A stretch of DNA of 30,067 nucleotides from MedAcidi-G1 sp002294285 (GCA_963999645.1 CAXEUY010000019.1:1-30067), one strand, 5' to 3'; shown: positions 6,577-14,997, counted from the first letter of the stretch. Translations and numbers: made by a program. Notes: generated by a model not told the origin, from the sequence alone.

Positions 6577-7932
6577 ATGAGCCTTGAGTCTAATAACTTC
6601 GTAAAAATTCGTGGCAAAACTGAAAGTTCTGTCATTTCAAATGTGATCTCTTTTTCTGGCCGCAAAGTGATGCAGGTGGAAATTGGAGCAGGCGATAGTA
6701 AATCAATAAAACCGATTGATGGTGAAAATCTTGCGGCCGCAGCAAAAATAGCTCATGAAAAAGGCATGCCAATAATTTGTTTCGTCGAGTCTTCTGGAGC
6801 AGACATCCTGGAAGGAGTTGCCGCAGTACATGGTTGGGGTGCAGCAGCCAAGGAATTCGTAAAATGCTCTGGAAAAGTACCCATAATTTTTTGTGTCACC
6901 GGAGCTACAGTTTCTGGACCGGCTTTGCTTCTGGGGCTAGCAGATTTTGTTGTAATGGTTGAAGATAGCTATGCCTTCGTAAGCGGACCCCGGATGGCTG
7001 AACTGTTTACCGGTGAAAACACCACCAATGAAGATTTAGGTGGAGCAGCTTTGCATGATAGAAATACTGGAGTTTCTCATTTCACGGTTGGGACAATTGA
7101 TGAAGCCAAAGAACTAATTGGGCAATTACTTTCGTTTATACCTGACAACTCAGATGAAATACCAAATAAATGGGATTCAAGTGACCCTGCCGAACGATCA
7201 ACTCCTGAAGCAGGCCTCGTTTTGCCTGATTCAATTTCAGACAGTTATGACATTAGAGATGTAATTAACTGTGTAGTAGACGAAAAGTTCATACTTGAAT
7301 CTCGTGGAAGTTGGGCATCTAATCTCGTTACTGCGTTTGCTTCTATTGCAGGAAGACCAGTGGGGGTAGTTGCAAACCAACCTCAATCCATGGCTGGGAC
7401 TTTGGATATTCCTGCTTCGCAAAAAGGAGCTAGCTTTGTATCATTTTGTGATTCTTTCAATTTGCCATTGATTACCTTTGTGGACACATCAGGCTTCTAC
7501 CCAGGAAAGGACCTTGAGTGGAGAGGGATGATCCGATACGGGGCACAAATGGCTTTCGCATACGCTAGAGCCACTGTTCCAAGGATTTGCATCACCCTCA
7601 GAAAGTCATACGGAGGGGCGTATATAGTCATGGACTCTCGTCACATGGGAAATGACCTAATGTTGGCATGGCCTTCGGCAGAAATAGCAGTTATGGGAGC
7701 TAAAGGGGCGGTCGAAATACTGCATAGAGATGCCAGTGAAGAAGAAAAACTTTTACTTGAAAGTTCCTACGAAGAAAAACTTCTTAATCCTTTTGTGGCA
7801 GCAGATAGAGGTTCGGTTGATCGAGTGATTGAACCAGCAGAAACAAGATCTGAAATTGCTGCAGCTCTTGATCTGTTATCCAACAAGAAAGAGCGTCTAC
7901 CCAAACGTAAACACGACAATATCCCGCTGTAA
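6577..7932 (+). CDS. Acyl-CoA carboxylase carboxyltransferase-like protein (PccB/MmdA type)
   Basis: This belongs to the biotin-dependent carboxyltransferase family (crotonase fold twice), which moves a carboxyl group between biotin and an acyl-CoA such as propionyl-CoA. The N-terminal half has ESSGADILEGVAAVHG, GATVSGPALLLGLADFVVMV and LGGAALHDRNTGVSHF. The C-terminal half has GVVANQPQSMAGTLDI, FVDTSGFYPG and RKSYGGAYIVMDSR, then AWPSAEIAVMGAKGAVEI. At 451 aa it is about 60-80 residues shorter than normal PccB; the missing part is the extreme N-terminus before the first domain. No biotin carboxylase or biotin carrier gene is in the window, so a partner must lie elsewhere, or it acts as a decarboxylase-type subunit. 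It follows the LysR gene by two bases. Confidence 0.85.
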   Translation: MSLESNNFVKIRGKTESSVISNVISFSGRKVMQVEIGAGDSKSIKPIDGENLAAAAKIAHEKGMPIICFVESSGADILEGVAAVHGWGAAAKEFVKCSGKVPIIFCVTGATVSGPALLLGLADFVVMVEDSYAFVSGPRMAELFTGENTTNEDLGGAALHDRNTGVSHFTVGTIDEAKELIGQLLSFIPDNSDEIPNKWDSSDPAERSTPEAGLVLPDSISDSYDIRDVINCVVDEKFILESRGSWASNLVTAFASIAGRPVGVVANQPQSMAGTLDIPASQKGASFVSFCDSFNLPLITFVDTSGFYPGKDLEWRGMIRYGAQMAFAYARATVPRICITLRKSYGGAYIVMDSRHMGNDLMLAWPSAEIAVMGAKGAVEILHRDASEEEKLLLESSYEEKLLNPFVAADRGSVDRVIEPAETRSEIAAALDLLSNKKERLPKRKHDNIPL

Positions 7933-7966
7933 ATCCCATCAGGAAAACTGATTACGTTTGATAGAT

Positions 7967-7972
7967 TAAAAT
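7967..7972 (+). promoter_or_regulatory. Candidate -10 of citrate synthase gene
   Basis: TAAAAT is a strong -10-like hexamer 18 bases upstream of the GTG start. It leaves room for a short leader that contains an AAAGG Shine-Dalgarno (7977-7981) nine bases before the GTG. No good -35 is visible. Confidence 0.35.
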
Positions 7973-7990
7973 AAAGAAAGGTTTGACACT

Positions 7991-9259
7991 GTGACCGAAA
8001 GTATAAGTATCACTGACAATAGAAGCGGAGATTCAGTAGAGATACCTATATACAAAAATGGTGTCGATTCAAGCGAATGGTCAAAATTGCTTCCGGGAAT
8101 ATGGTTCGATGACTCTTCATTTGGAAACACTTCTGGAGCTCATAGCGCAATAACAGAATTGGATGGCAATGAAGGATTCCTTAGGTACAGAGGATTTCCA
8201 ATTGAACAACTAGGTAAGGAATGTTCTTTCCTCGAAGTCTCCTACCTTTTGCTTAACGGAGAACTCCCAACCAGAGAGCAACTCTCACTGTGGGAAGAAG
8301 AGATACAGGAAGAGTCAACTATTCACGAAAACTTCCACAAACGCATCCTTGAAGGATTTAGAGATGACGCCCATGCGATGGGTGTTCTGGTATCAACTGT
8401 TGCTGCACTTTCTACGTTTTTCCCTGAAAGTAAAGAAGTGGAAGATCCTCTAGTGCGCAGGAAGCAGATTGTCAGACTGATAGCAAAAATGCCCACGCTC
8501 GCAGCAAGCGCTTACAGACGGAGTGTGGGAACTCCTTATGTTCTCCCTGATCCAGATCTTGACTACACAAATAACTTTCTTTCAATGATGTTCAGACCTG
8601 GCGATGCCGAGTACGAAGTAGACCCGATTCTAAAACGTGCTCTAGATCTTCTTTTTGTTCTACATGCAGACCATAGCCAGAATTGTTCAACCACTGCAGG
8701 TCGTGTAGTTGGTAGTTCTTTAGCGGACCCCTACCTGACAGTCTCTGCTGCTTGCTCAGCTCTTTCTGGCCCACTTCATGGCGGTGCAAATGAGAGCGTC
8801 ATCCGAATGCTCGAAGAGATTGGTTCCTATGACCAAATCGATGACTTCATCAGTGCAGTCAAGGCCGGTGAACGACGTCTTATGGGTTTCGGACACAGGG
8901 TGTACAAGAATTATGATCCCAGAGCGAGAATTGTTAAAGATACAGCGCATGAGGTTTTCGAAGTCGTAGGCAAAAATCCTCTATTGGACATGGCTCTTAA
9001 ACTTGAAGAAGTGGCACTTGCTGATGATTATTTTGTCAGTCGTAAGCTTTATCCGAATGTCGATTTTTACTCGGGTCTCACCTATCAGGCGATGGGATTT
9101 CCGGTAGAAATGTTTACTGTGCTTTTTGCAATTGGAAGAACTCCTGGGTGGCTTGCCCACTGGGATGAAATGCTCTCACAGGGTTCTCGCATAGCAAGAC
9201 CTCGACAAATTTACACTGGTTCACCAGAGCGAGATGTCCAACCTATAGATAAGCGCTAA
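7991..9259 (+). CDS. gltA: Citrate synthase
   Basis: This enzyme condenses oxaloacetate and acetyl-CoA to citrate at the entry of the citrate cycle. It is 422 aa, typical of the type II bacterial enzyme. The catalytic triad is visible: H263 in GPLHGGANE, H302 in GFGHRVYKNYDPRA and D358 in NVDFYSGLTYQAMG. Other signatures are FLRYRGFPIEQL near 63, HADHSQNCSTTAGR at about 225-238 and FAIGRTPGWLAHWDEM. The N-terminus (about 1-50) is the extra beta domain of GltA-type proteins. The start is GTG at 7991 with an AAAGG ribosome site. The gene ends one base before the acyl-CoA dehydrogenase ends on the other strand. A 2-methylcitrate synthase is less likely given the N-terminal domain. Confidence 0.95.
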   Translation: MTESISITDNRSGDSVEIPIYKNGVDSSEWSKLLPGIWFDDSSFGNTSGAHSAITELDGNEGFLRYRGFPIEQLGKECSFLEVSYLLLNGELPTREQLSLWEEEIQEESTIHENFHKRILEGFRDDAHAMGVLVSTVAALSTFFPESKEVEDPLVRRKQIVRLIAKMPTLAASAYRRSVGTPYVLPDPDLDYTNNFLSMMFRPGDAEYEVDPILKRALDLLFVLHADHSQNCSTTAGRVVGSSLADPYLTVSAACSALSGPLHGGANESVIRMLEEIGSYDQIDDFISAVKAGERRLMGFGHRVYKNYDPRARIVKDTAHEVFEVVGKNPLLDMALKLEEVALADDYFVSRKLYPNVDFYSGLTYQAMGFPVEMFTVLFAIGRTPGWLAHWDEMLSQGSRIARPRQIYTGSPERDVQPIDKR

Positions 9260-10438
9260 TTACCTGACTCTTAATAGATCTCTATAGGAAAGTTCTTTAT
9301 CGATTCTCTGTTCTGCGGGCAAACCCAAAACCCGTTCACCTAGGATATTTCTCTGGACCTCATCAGTGCCTCCGCGGATCGACATAGAGGGGCCAGTTAA
9401 GAATTCAATATGCTCGTTATCATCAATCAACATTCCTTGCGCTCCGAGAAATTCTTTCGATAAATAGGCTCGAAATTTAAATGCAATCACACTTCTCAAT
9501 TTTGCTCCTGAACCGGCTGGACCGGAACTATTTCCCAAGGCTGATGCACGTGAAATTGTTAACTGGTTAACACGGTGGAGCATGAATGCTTTCATCGCTT
9601 TTTGTCGTGAAATGGGGTCCTCCAAATAGCCTTTGGATTTCCAGTCCTCTAACCAGCTAGGAAGTCCTGTCGATTGATCTCCTCCCCCAAATGACCTGCC
9701 ACCTAGGCTGGATCTCTCTAATGCGAGAGTATTTACCGCTATCTTCCATCCGTCACCCAATCCGCCAATGCGGTTTTTGTCTTCGACAACAACATCTGAA
9801 ATGAAAACTTCACTGAAATGCCTATCTCCATTCATCTGTTCAATGGTTCTGACCTCTACGCCTTGCGAATCCATGTCCAAAGCAAACATTGTAAGTCCAG
9901 CATGTTTTACCATTTCTGGGTCTGTTCGAGCTAGACACATGCCCCATTTAGAATATGCTCCACGTGAGGTCCAGACTTTAGATCCATTTAGAACCCATTC
10001 TTCTCCGTCTTTTTCAGCGGTCATTCCGACGTTTGCTAAATCGGATCCAGCATCAGGCTCTGAGAACATCTGACACCAGATTTCTGACCCATTTGCAATC
10101 GGTTGAAGCCAGCGGTCCATTTGTTCGTCAGTGCCATGTTCCATCAAAACTGGCCCTACCAAACTTAAACCGACGCCGTAAGGGTAAAGGTCTGCTCCTT
10201 GGAACAAGCCTAAATTTCTTGAGATTCTGGAGGCTTCTTCAGGGGTTGAATCTCTTCCTCCGTGCTTTTTCGGCCATGTGGGTACCATCCACCCCTCTTC
10301 CACAAGAGCTTCTAGATAATTTCTACCTGATTCCAAATCGTCACTTCCAGCTCCCAATACTGTTTGAGGAAGTTCATTATCTAGTTTTGGCAATTTCTTG
10401 GAAATAGCTTCGTATATTTCTTCATCACTCAGAGACAC
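9260..10438 (-). CDS. Acyl-CoA dehydrogenase
   Basis: This FAD enzyme oxidises an acyl-CoA to a 2-enoyl-CoA, and the CoA chain length is unknown. At 392 aa it has the family layout: N-terminal helical domain, middle beta domain with MFSEPDAGSDLANVGMTA (124-141) and WVLNGSKVWTSRG (148-160), and C-terminal helical domain ending SMSIRGGTDEVQRNILGERV (351-370). In medium-chain enzymes the catalytic Glu sits in a YEGT motif; here the corresponding residues are R355-G356-G357-T358, so that Glu is replaced by Gly and the base must come from elsewhere, as it does in isovaleryl-CoA-type enzymes. It converges with citrate synthase with no space between the stops and diverges from the M20 amidohydrolase. 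Confidence 0.92.
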   Translation of the reverse strand: MSLSDEEIYEAISKKLPKLDNELPQTVLGAGSDDLESGRNYLEALVEEGWMVPTWPKKHGGRDSTPEEASRISRNLGLFQGADLYPYGVGLSLVGPVLMEHGTDEQMDRWLQPIANGSEIWCQMFSEPDAGSDLANVGMTAEKDGEEWVLNGSKVWTSRGAYSKWGMCLARTDPEMVKHAGLTMFALDMDSQGVEVRTIEQMNGDRHFSEVFISDVVVEDKNRIGGLGDGWKIAVNTLALERSSLGGRSFGGGDQSTGLPSWLEDWKSKGYLEDPISRQKAMKAFMLHRVNQLTISRASALGNSSGPAGSGAKLRSVIAFKFRAYLSKEFLGAQGMLIDDNEHIEFLTGPSMSIRGGTDEVQRNILGERVLGLPAEQRIDKELSYRDLLRVR

Positions 10439-10492
10439 ATACTTATTCTGCCTTACAATTCGCCCAGTCCGCTGAATTCATGAAATTTGAAG

Positions 10493-10498
10493 CATTAT
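10493..10498 (+). promoter_or_regulatory. Candidate -10 of M20 amidohydrolase, leaderless start
   Basis: CATTAT lies exactly six bases before the ATG at 10505. This supports that ATG, not the in-frame TTG at 10487, as the start. Confidence 0.45.
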
Positions 10499-10504
10499 GT
10501 CTAT

Positions 10505-11686
10505 ATGGAGGAAATTTTAGAAATCTCAAACAGTGTTCTAGATGATGTAATTTCAATTCGTAGGGAAATCCATACCTACCCTGAGCTGGGTTTGGAGAAC
10601 CCGAAAACGCAAAAACGAGTACTGGAATCTTTGGAGAGTTTACCCGTCGAGATAAAAACAGGAAGAAACCTGACTTCTGTGGTTGCTGACCTTAAAGGAA
10701 CCAAAGCATCCGAAGGGCCAACAATTCTTTTACGAGCTGACACTGACGCTCTCCCTATGGATGAAGACAGTGGAGAAGACTTTTGCTCTGTTAATCCTGG
10801 CCGTGCGCATGCCTGTGGGCACGACGCTCATACCGCGATGCTAGTCGGTGCCGCAAAAGTCCTCACAGAAATGCGTGATCAATTTTCTGGAACAGTCAGA
10901 TTCATGTTTCAACCTGGAGAAGAAGGAGCAGGTGGAGCGAAAATTATGATTGATGAAGGAGTTTTGGAAAATGTGGACCGTGCTTTCGCAATTCATATAA
11001 CACCGAATCTTCCAGCTGGCTATGTTGGTTGCAGACCGGGAGCGATGCTTGCCTCAACCGATGAGTTGAAAGTTACTGTTACAGGTAAAGGTGGCCATGC
11101 GTCAACTCCTCACCTTTGTGCCGACCCAATACCGCCAATGGCTTCAATGATAAATTCGCTTCAAACATCTGTCACACGAGAGATAAATGCTTTTGACCCT
11201 GCGCTAATAACGATTGCCCACATAGAGGCCGGAACAACCACAAACGTGATTCCAGAAACAGCTTTCTTCGAAGGTACAATCCGATGCGTTTCTGAACATA
11301 CAAGGAATCAGATAAAGGAATCCGTAGTAAGGGTTTGTGAACAAATTGCTAAAGCTCACAAATGTCTTGCAAACGTCTCAATAACAGAGGGTTACCCAGT
11401 CACAGTTAACGATGCTGAAGAAGCCGCTCGTTTTGCTTCAGTTTGTGAACAAACAATCGGAAAAGGAAGTTTTTTTGAGTTCCCCTCACCTGTAATGGGC
11501 GGTGAAGACTTCTCATATCTTCTCCAAAAGGTCCCCGGTGTGATGGCATTTCTAGGTGTTTGCCCTGAAGATATTTCTGATTCATTAAGTGCCCCTCCCT
11601 GCCATTCGAACCGTATGCGTATCAGCGAGTCAGCTCTGTTATACGGTGTTGCATTACATACTGCAGTGGCACTTGAAGGAGTTTAA
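10505..11686 (+). CDS. M20 family amidohydrolase (hippurate hydrolase-like)
   Basis: This is a metal-dependent hydrolase of the M20D group, which cleaves N-acyl amino acids such as hippurate or indole-acetyl amino acids. From the ATG at 10505 it is 393 aa. Metal-site motifs are RAHACGHDAHTAML, QPGEEGAGGAKIM, GKGGHAS in the dimerisation domain, MGGEDFSYLL and CHSNRMRIS near the C-terminus. The early stretch REIHTYPELGLE is also typical. The open frame extends to a TTG at 10487, but the ATG has a leaderless promoter geometry. It is followed two bases later by tesB. The substrate cannot be fixed from sequence. Confidence 0.92.
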   Translation: MEEILEISNSVLDDVISIRREIHTYPELGLENPKTQKRVLESLESLPVEIKTGRNLTSVVADLKGTKASEGPTILLRADTDALPMDEDSGEDFCSVNPGRAHACGHDAHTAMLVGAAKVLTEMRDQFSGTVRFMFQPGEEGAGGAKIMIDEGVLENVDRAFAIHITPNLPAGYVGCRPGAMLASTDELKVTVTGKGGHASTPHLCADPIPPMASMINSLQTSVTREINAFDPALITIAHIEAGTTTNVIPETAFFEGTIRCVSEHTRNQIKESVVRVCEQIAKAHKCLANVSITEGYPVTVNDAEEAARFASVCEQTIGKGSFFEFPSPVMGGEDFSYLLQKVPGVMAFLGVCPEDISDSLSAPPCHSNRMRISESALLYGVALHTAVALEGV

Positions 11687-11688
11687 TT

Positions 11689-12504
11689 ATGAGTGTGCAA
11701 ATTGATGACTTTTGCAGTCTTATGGAACTTGAAGAACATGGACCAGACGTTTATGTAGGTACAAGCCCCGAATATCCGTGGGGTCGAGTTTATGGAGGGC
11801 AGGTTGTGGCTCAAGCTCTTCGCGCAGCTGCATCAACAGTTGAAGAGAATCGTCAAGTGCACTCACTGCATGCTTTTTTCATTAGAGGCGGCACCAGCGA
11901 TGAGCCAATAAGGTACGAAGTTGACAGACTCAGAAATGGCCGCTCATTCACTACCCGTAGGGTGGTTGCCCGTCAGTCTGATGGCGCGATTCTCAACTTG
12001 TCTTGCTCATTTCAGATAGATGAGGAGCAAGTAGATATACAAGAATCCTCATTGCCGGATGATGCTGGAAATCCCGAAGATTTCGAATCTGAGAATTGGG
12101 CCCCATTGTTGGAAAGACGACCCACTCCTCTGTCATCTTCAGGAAGAGCTGCCACTTGGTTAAAAGTTCATGGGCCAATCCCGGATGATCCTATTCTTCA
12201 AGCCTGCGCTCTAGCATTTGCCAGCGATGATGTTCCTACAGAAGCCGTAAGCACTTCTCATCCTAAAATGGCTGAGATACGCGATGGGTGGAGCGGATAT
12301 GCGGAAACCTTTATTGGTGCAAGCTTGGATCATGCGATCTGGTTTCATCGAAAAGCTAGAGCTGACAGTTGGCAGTTTCATGATTTTCGATCTCACGGTT
12401 TAAATGGCGGGCGTGGTCTTTCGACAGGAGAAATTTTCACTCAAGATGGTTTGCATGTAGCGACTGTCGCTCAAGAAGCACTCTTGCGAGAAAGAACTAG
12501 ATAA
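11689..12504 (+). CDS. tesB: Acyl-CoA thioesterase II
   Basis: TesB hydrolyses acyl-CoA to free acid and CoA. The 271-aa protein has two hotdog domains. The first carries WGRVYGGQVVAQALRAA (31-47), LHAFFIRGG (60-68) and RSFTTRRVVA (85-94). The second carries SLDHAIWFHR (212-221) and GEIFTQDGLHVATVAQEA (247-264). D214 and Q262 correspond to the known Asp and Gln of the E. coli catalytic site. A strong AAGGAG Shine-Dalgarno at 11676-11681 sits seven bases before the ATG, as expected for an internal operon gene. It is two bases behind the M20 amidohydrolase. Confidence 0.93.
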   Translation: MSVQIDDFCSLMELEEHGPDVYVGTSPEYPWGRVYGGQVVAQALRAAASTVEENRQVHSLHAFFIRGGTSDEPIRYEVDRLRNGRSFTTRRVVARQSDGAILNLSCSFQIDEEQVDIQESSLPDDAGNPEDFESENWAPLLERRPTPLSSSGRAATWLKVHGPIPDDPILQACALAFASDDVPTEAVSTSHPKMAEIRDGWSGYAETFIGASLDHAIWFHRKARADSWQFHDFRSHGLNGGRGLSTGEIFTQDGLHVATVAQEALLRERTR

Positions 12505-12522
12505 ACCTGTAAAAAAGTAAAT

Positions 12523-12528
12523 TAAAGT
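12523..12528 (+). promoter_or_regulatory. Candidate -10 of hydroxyacid dehydrogenase, leaderless start
   Basis: TAAAGT is followed by exactly six bases and the ATG at 12535. It lies in the 30-base gap behind tesB and suggests an independent transcription unit. Confidence 0.45.
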
Positions 12529-12534
12529 ATAAGA

Positions 12535-13482
12535 ATGACTGACAAAAACGTATCGATACTGTGGGAAGCGGTTGATTACATACGTGCGGAAGAAATAAAG
12601 AGAATTTTTCCCCAAGTTGATTTCATTGACGTCTCATCGGGGACTTTGGTTGACTCCGAAACTAATGGTGAGATCTTTCTAGTCTCGCCGACTCGCGATG
12701 CAGATGAGTTGCCAAAATTTCTAGATAAGGGAGTTAAGTGGGTTCACATTATGGCTCATGGGGTTGATGGATTACCTTTTGATTTGCTTGATGAATGTGT
12801 AGTTACTTGCTCTAGAGGAGCTTCTTCAGTCCCTATAGCGGAGTGGGTGTTGACTATGCTTCTAGCTCACACTAAGAAGATTCCCGAAAGTTGGATAACT
12901 GAAGAACCAAAAAACTGGTTTCTAGCTCCACTAGACACGCTTTCAGAAGCAACTGTTGCGTTACTTGGTTTTGGGTCAATTAATCAAGAAATTGCAAAAA
13001 GGTTGGAACCGTTTGGATGTCGAGTCGTTGCTTTTCGACAAAGTAAGAATTCAGATTCTGAGTTCGCTGTAGAAATGGCATCCACTTTGGAAGAAGCGGT
13101 TTCTGATGCAGACCATGTTGTTATTGGCCTTCCGCTGACAGATGAAACAAATCAACTTGTCGGCGACGAAGTAATGAAACTTATGAAGCCAGGAGCTCAT
13201 CTGGTGAATATCGCAAGGGGTGACATTGTTGATCAAGATGCTTTATTTAAAAATCTTGAGTCAGGTCAGATAAGCCGGGCATCTTTAGATGTGGTAAGTC
13301 CTGAGCCTCTACCGGAGGGACACTGGCTGTATACCGATCCAAGAGTCATGTTGAGTCCACATATATCTTGGGCGAGTCCAGATTTTTTAGATCGCCTACA
13401 TGAAATATTCATTTCTAATCTTGAAAAATGGCTTTCTGACATGCCTCTGGACGGTGTAGTCGATACCGGAAAGGGATATTGA
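12535..13482 (+). CDS. D-2-hydroxyacid dehydrogenase (2-oxoacid reductase)
   Basis: This protein reduces a 2-oxo acid or oxidises a D-2-hydroxy acid with NAD(P)H. It is 315 aa. The nucleotide site is ALLGFGSIN (143-150), where the last Gly of the usual GxGxxG is Asn. The end of the second strand reads VVAFRQSK, with an Arg where NAD-specific enzymes have Asp, so NADPH preference is possible. The catalytic Arg is R228 in NIARGDIVD, the Glu is E257 in VSPEPLPEG, and the His is H276 in LSPHISW. It resembles glyoxylate/hydroxypyruvate reductase-type members more than lactate dehydrogenases. A cyclase-family hydrolase follows 47 bases later. Confidence 0.9.
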   Translation: MTDKNVSILWEAVDYIRAEEIKRIFPQVDFIDVSSGTLVDSETNGEIFLVSPTRDADELPKFLDKGVKWVHIMAHGVDGLPFDLLDECVVTCSRGASSVPIAEWVLTMLLAHTKKIPESWITEEPKNWFLAPLDTLSEATVALLGFGSINQEIAKRLEPFGCRVVAFRQSKNSDSEFAVEMASTLEEAVSDADHVVIGLPLTDETNQLVGDEVMKLMKPGAHLVNIARGDIVDQDALFKNLESGQISRASLDVVSPEPLPEGHWLYTDPRVMLSPHISWASPDFLDRLHEIFISNLEKWLSDMPLDGVVDTGKGY

Positions 13483-13519
13483 TGCCATGTCATACAGAAT
13501 TGAAGATTTAATTTCTTAC

Positions 13520-13524
13520 GGAGG
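13520..13524 (+). promoter_or_regulatory. Strong ribosome binding site of cyclase gene
   Basis: GGAGG lies five bases before the ATG at 13530. It decides the start of the cyclase-family gene and rules out the in-frame GTG at 13524, which would lie on the last base of this site. Confidence 0.7.
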
Positions 13525-13529
13525 TGCAA

Positions 13530-14477
13530 ATGTCTTTGCCTGAGAGTTTTATTCAAATATCAAGCCGTGTTCGTAATTGGGGCAGATGGGGTGCTGATGA
13601 CCAGTTGGGAACGCTTAATTTTATAACTCCAGAGGTCGTGAAAAATGCAGCTAAGTGCATAAAAACTGGAGACACTTTCCCTCTTTCAGTAACCCTTGAA
13701 GAAAGTGGCATACAAGTCGGTTTCATACCTGGACGCATAAATCCGATTCTTGAGATGATCTCGGTTAATGAACCCATTGATCCTCAAGCTGGAATTGAAA
13801 GTTTCCATACGAGTGATGATGTAGTTCGAATGGGTCTGCAGGCTGCTACGCATTGGGACGGACTTTGTCATGCTTCGTACAATGGTTTTATTTACAACGG
13901 TTATTCGGCAGAAACAATTACTGAAAATGAAGGAGCGACGCTTTGTGGGATACAAAATCTTAAAAGTGTTTGTTCAAGAGGTGTGCTTCTTGATGTAGCA
14001 AGGGCAAAAGGAGTTGAGATTCTTGAATGCCCTTATGCGATAACAGCTGAAGACCTAGAAGAGGCGGCTTCTTTGGGAAATGTGGACGTAAAAAGTGGAG
14101 ACATTGTGTTAGTTAGGACAGGAAGGATGTCCATATATGAGTCTGAAGGTGGCATGGCCTATTGCTTGGGACCTTCAGGAGATGGTTCAAATGCAGGTTT
14201 TTCTTTATCAACAGTTGAATGGTTGTATGAACATGAAGTAGCTGCAGTTGCAAATGACACTCTTGCTTTCGAAGTGTACCCTTCTGAAGATGTGCCTATG
14301 GCTGTCCACATGCTCCATTTAGTGGATATGGGTTTAACACAAGGGCAAAACTGGAACCTTGAATCTTTAGCCAAATCTTGCAATGAAGATGGGGTTTATG
14401 ATTTTTTCTTAAGTGCCACACCGGAACCTTTTCTTGGGGGTGTTGGTTCTCCCGTTGCTCCTGTAGCGATTAAATAA
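13530..14477 (+). CDS. Cyclase-family metal-dependent hydrolase
   Basis: This belongs to the cyclase/kynurenine-formamidase-like family (PF04199), metal-dependent hydrolases of varied amide or lactone substrates. It is 315 aa from the ATG at 13530. It shows the early block NWGRWGADDQLGTLNFITPE, the metal motif ATHWDGLCHASYNGFIYNGY (corresponding to HxGTHxD/HxD motifs), LLDVARAKG, GDIVLVRTGR near the middle, and HMLHLVDMGLTQGQNW near the end. A GGAGG ribosome site fixes the start. It follows the hydroxyacid dehydrogenase and is probably co-transcribed. The substrate is unknown. Confidence 0.87.
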   Translation: MSLPESFIQISSRVRNWGRWGADDQLGTLNFITPEVVKNAAKCIKTGDTFPLSVTLEESGIQVGFIPGRINPILEMISVNEPIDPQAGIESFHTSDDVVRMGLQAATHWDGLCHASYNGFIYNGYSAETITENEGATLCGIQNLKSVCSRGVLLDVARAKGVEILECPYAITAEDLEEAASLGNVDVKSGDIVLVRTGRMSIYESEGGMAYCLGPSGDGSNAGFSLSTVEWLYEHEVAAVANDTLAFEVYPSEDVPMAVHMLHLVDMGLTQGQNWNLESLAKSCNEDGVYDFFLSATPEPFLGGVGSPVAPVAIK

Positions 14478-14497
14478 CTACCTGAGCCATATGCCAC

Positions 14498-14515
14498 AGG
14501 TGAAAAACGTCACCT
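14498..14515. terminator. Weak hairpin after cyclase gene
   Basis: A 6-bp perfect stem (AGGTGA / TCACCT) with a 6-base loop lies 20 bases after the cyclase stop and is followed by TTAGAGTTTT. The stem is short and the T-run is broken, so it is at best a weak terminator. Confidence 0.3.
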
Positions 14516-14574
14516 TTAGAGTTTTGCTGCTTTTTCGCGATGAGAATTGTTTTTGAAAAAAAGAAACGGAAATC

Positions 14575-14997
14575 ATGAAAACAGCAAATTTTTCTAACGA
14601 AATAAACCAAGTTCCTCTTTTCTCGGAGCTCTCCAGAAACGAAATAAAGTCTCTCAAAATGCTCATGACTGAAATTGGTATCAGTTCCGGCAGAACCGTT
14701 GTTCGTGAGGGTGATGTGGGAAGAGAATTTATGATTATTCTCAGTGGAACTGCTTCAGTGAGCAAACAGGGAAATAAGTTCGCCACTTTAGGACCTGGTG
14801 ATTTTTTTGGTGAATTGAGTCTTCTTGGTAAAGGACCACGGTCCGCTACAGTTACCGCTGAAACCGACTTGCAACTTAAAGCATTAAATAGACGTGAATT
14901 TGCAACCATGCTTGATAAAAACCCAAAAATTGCGGAGAAGGTTTTAGCCGACGCTCACAGCAGGGCCTCGGAAAATCCTCTTACTGAAAATATTTAG
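14575..14997 (+). CDS. Stand-alone cyclic nucleotide-binding domain protein
   Basis: This 140-aa protein is essentially one cNMP-binding beta-barrel. The N-terminus INQVPLFSELSRNEIKSL is the usual lead-in helix. GRTVVREGDVGREFMIILSG is the barrel core. GDFFGELSLLGKGPRSATVTA contains the phosphate-binding cassette with Glu and Arg in the right places. A short C-helix follows. It has no helix-turn-helix and no kinase, channel or transporter domain, so it is not CRP itself. It may sense cAMP or cGMP and act by protein contact, or be a small regulatory subunit. An ACGGA sequence about five bases before the ATG is a weak ribosome site. An antisense ORF of 143 aa over this gene is a shadow. Confidence 0.85.
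   Translation: MKTANFSNEINQVPLFSELSRNEIKSLKMLMTEIGISSGRTVVREGDVGREFMIILSGTASVSKQGNKFATLGPGDFFGELSLLGKGPRSATVTAETDLQLKALNRREFATMLDKNPKIAEKVLADAHSRASENPLTENI

Noticed and set aside
13487..13543. 18-codon ORF overlapping the ribosome site and start of the cyclase gene
   Set aside because: No ribosome site or promoter geometry of its own, and no composition bias; likely chance.
14478..14909. A 143-aa minus-strand ORF starting from within the cNMP gene and ending beside the cyclase stop
   Set aside because: It is antisense to a gene with clear cNMP-domain motifs, has low-complexity Ser-rich composition and no recognisable motif.
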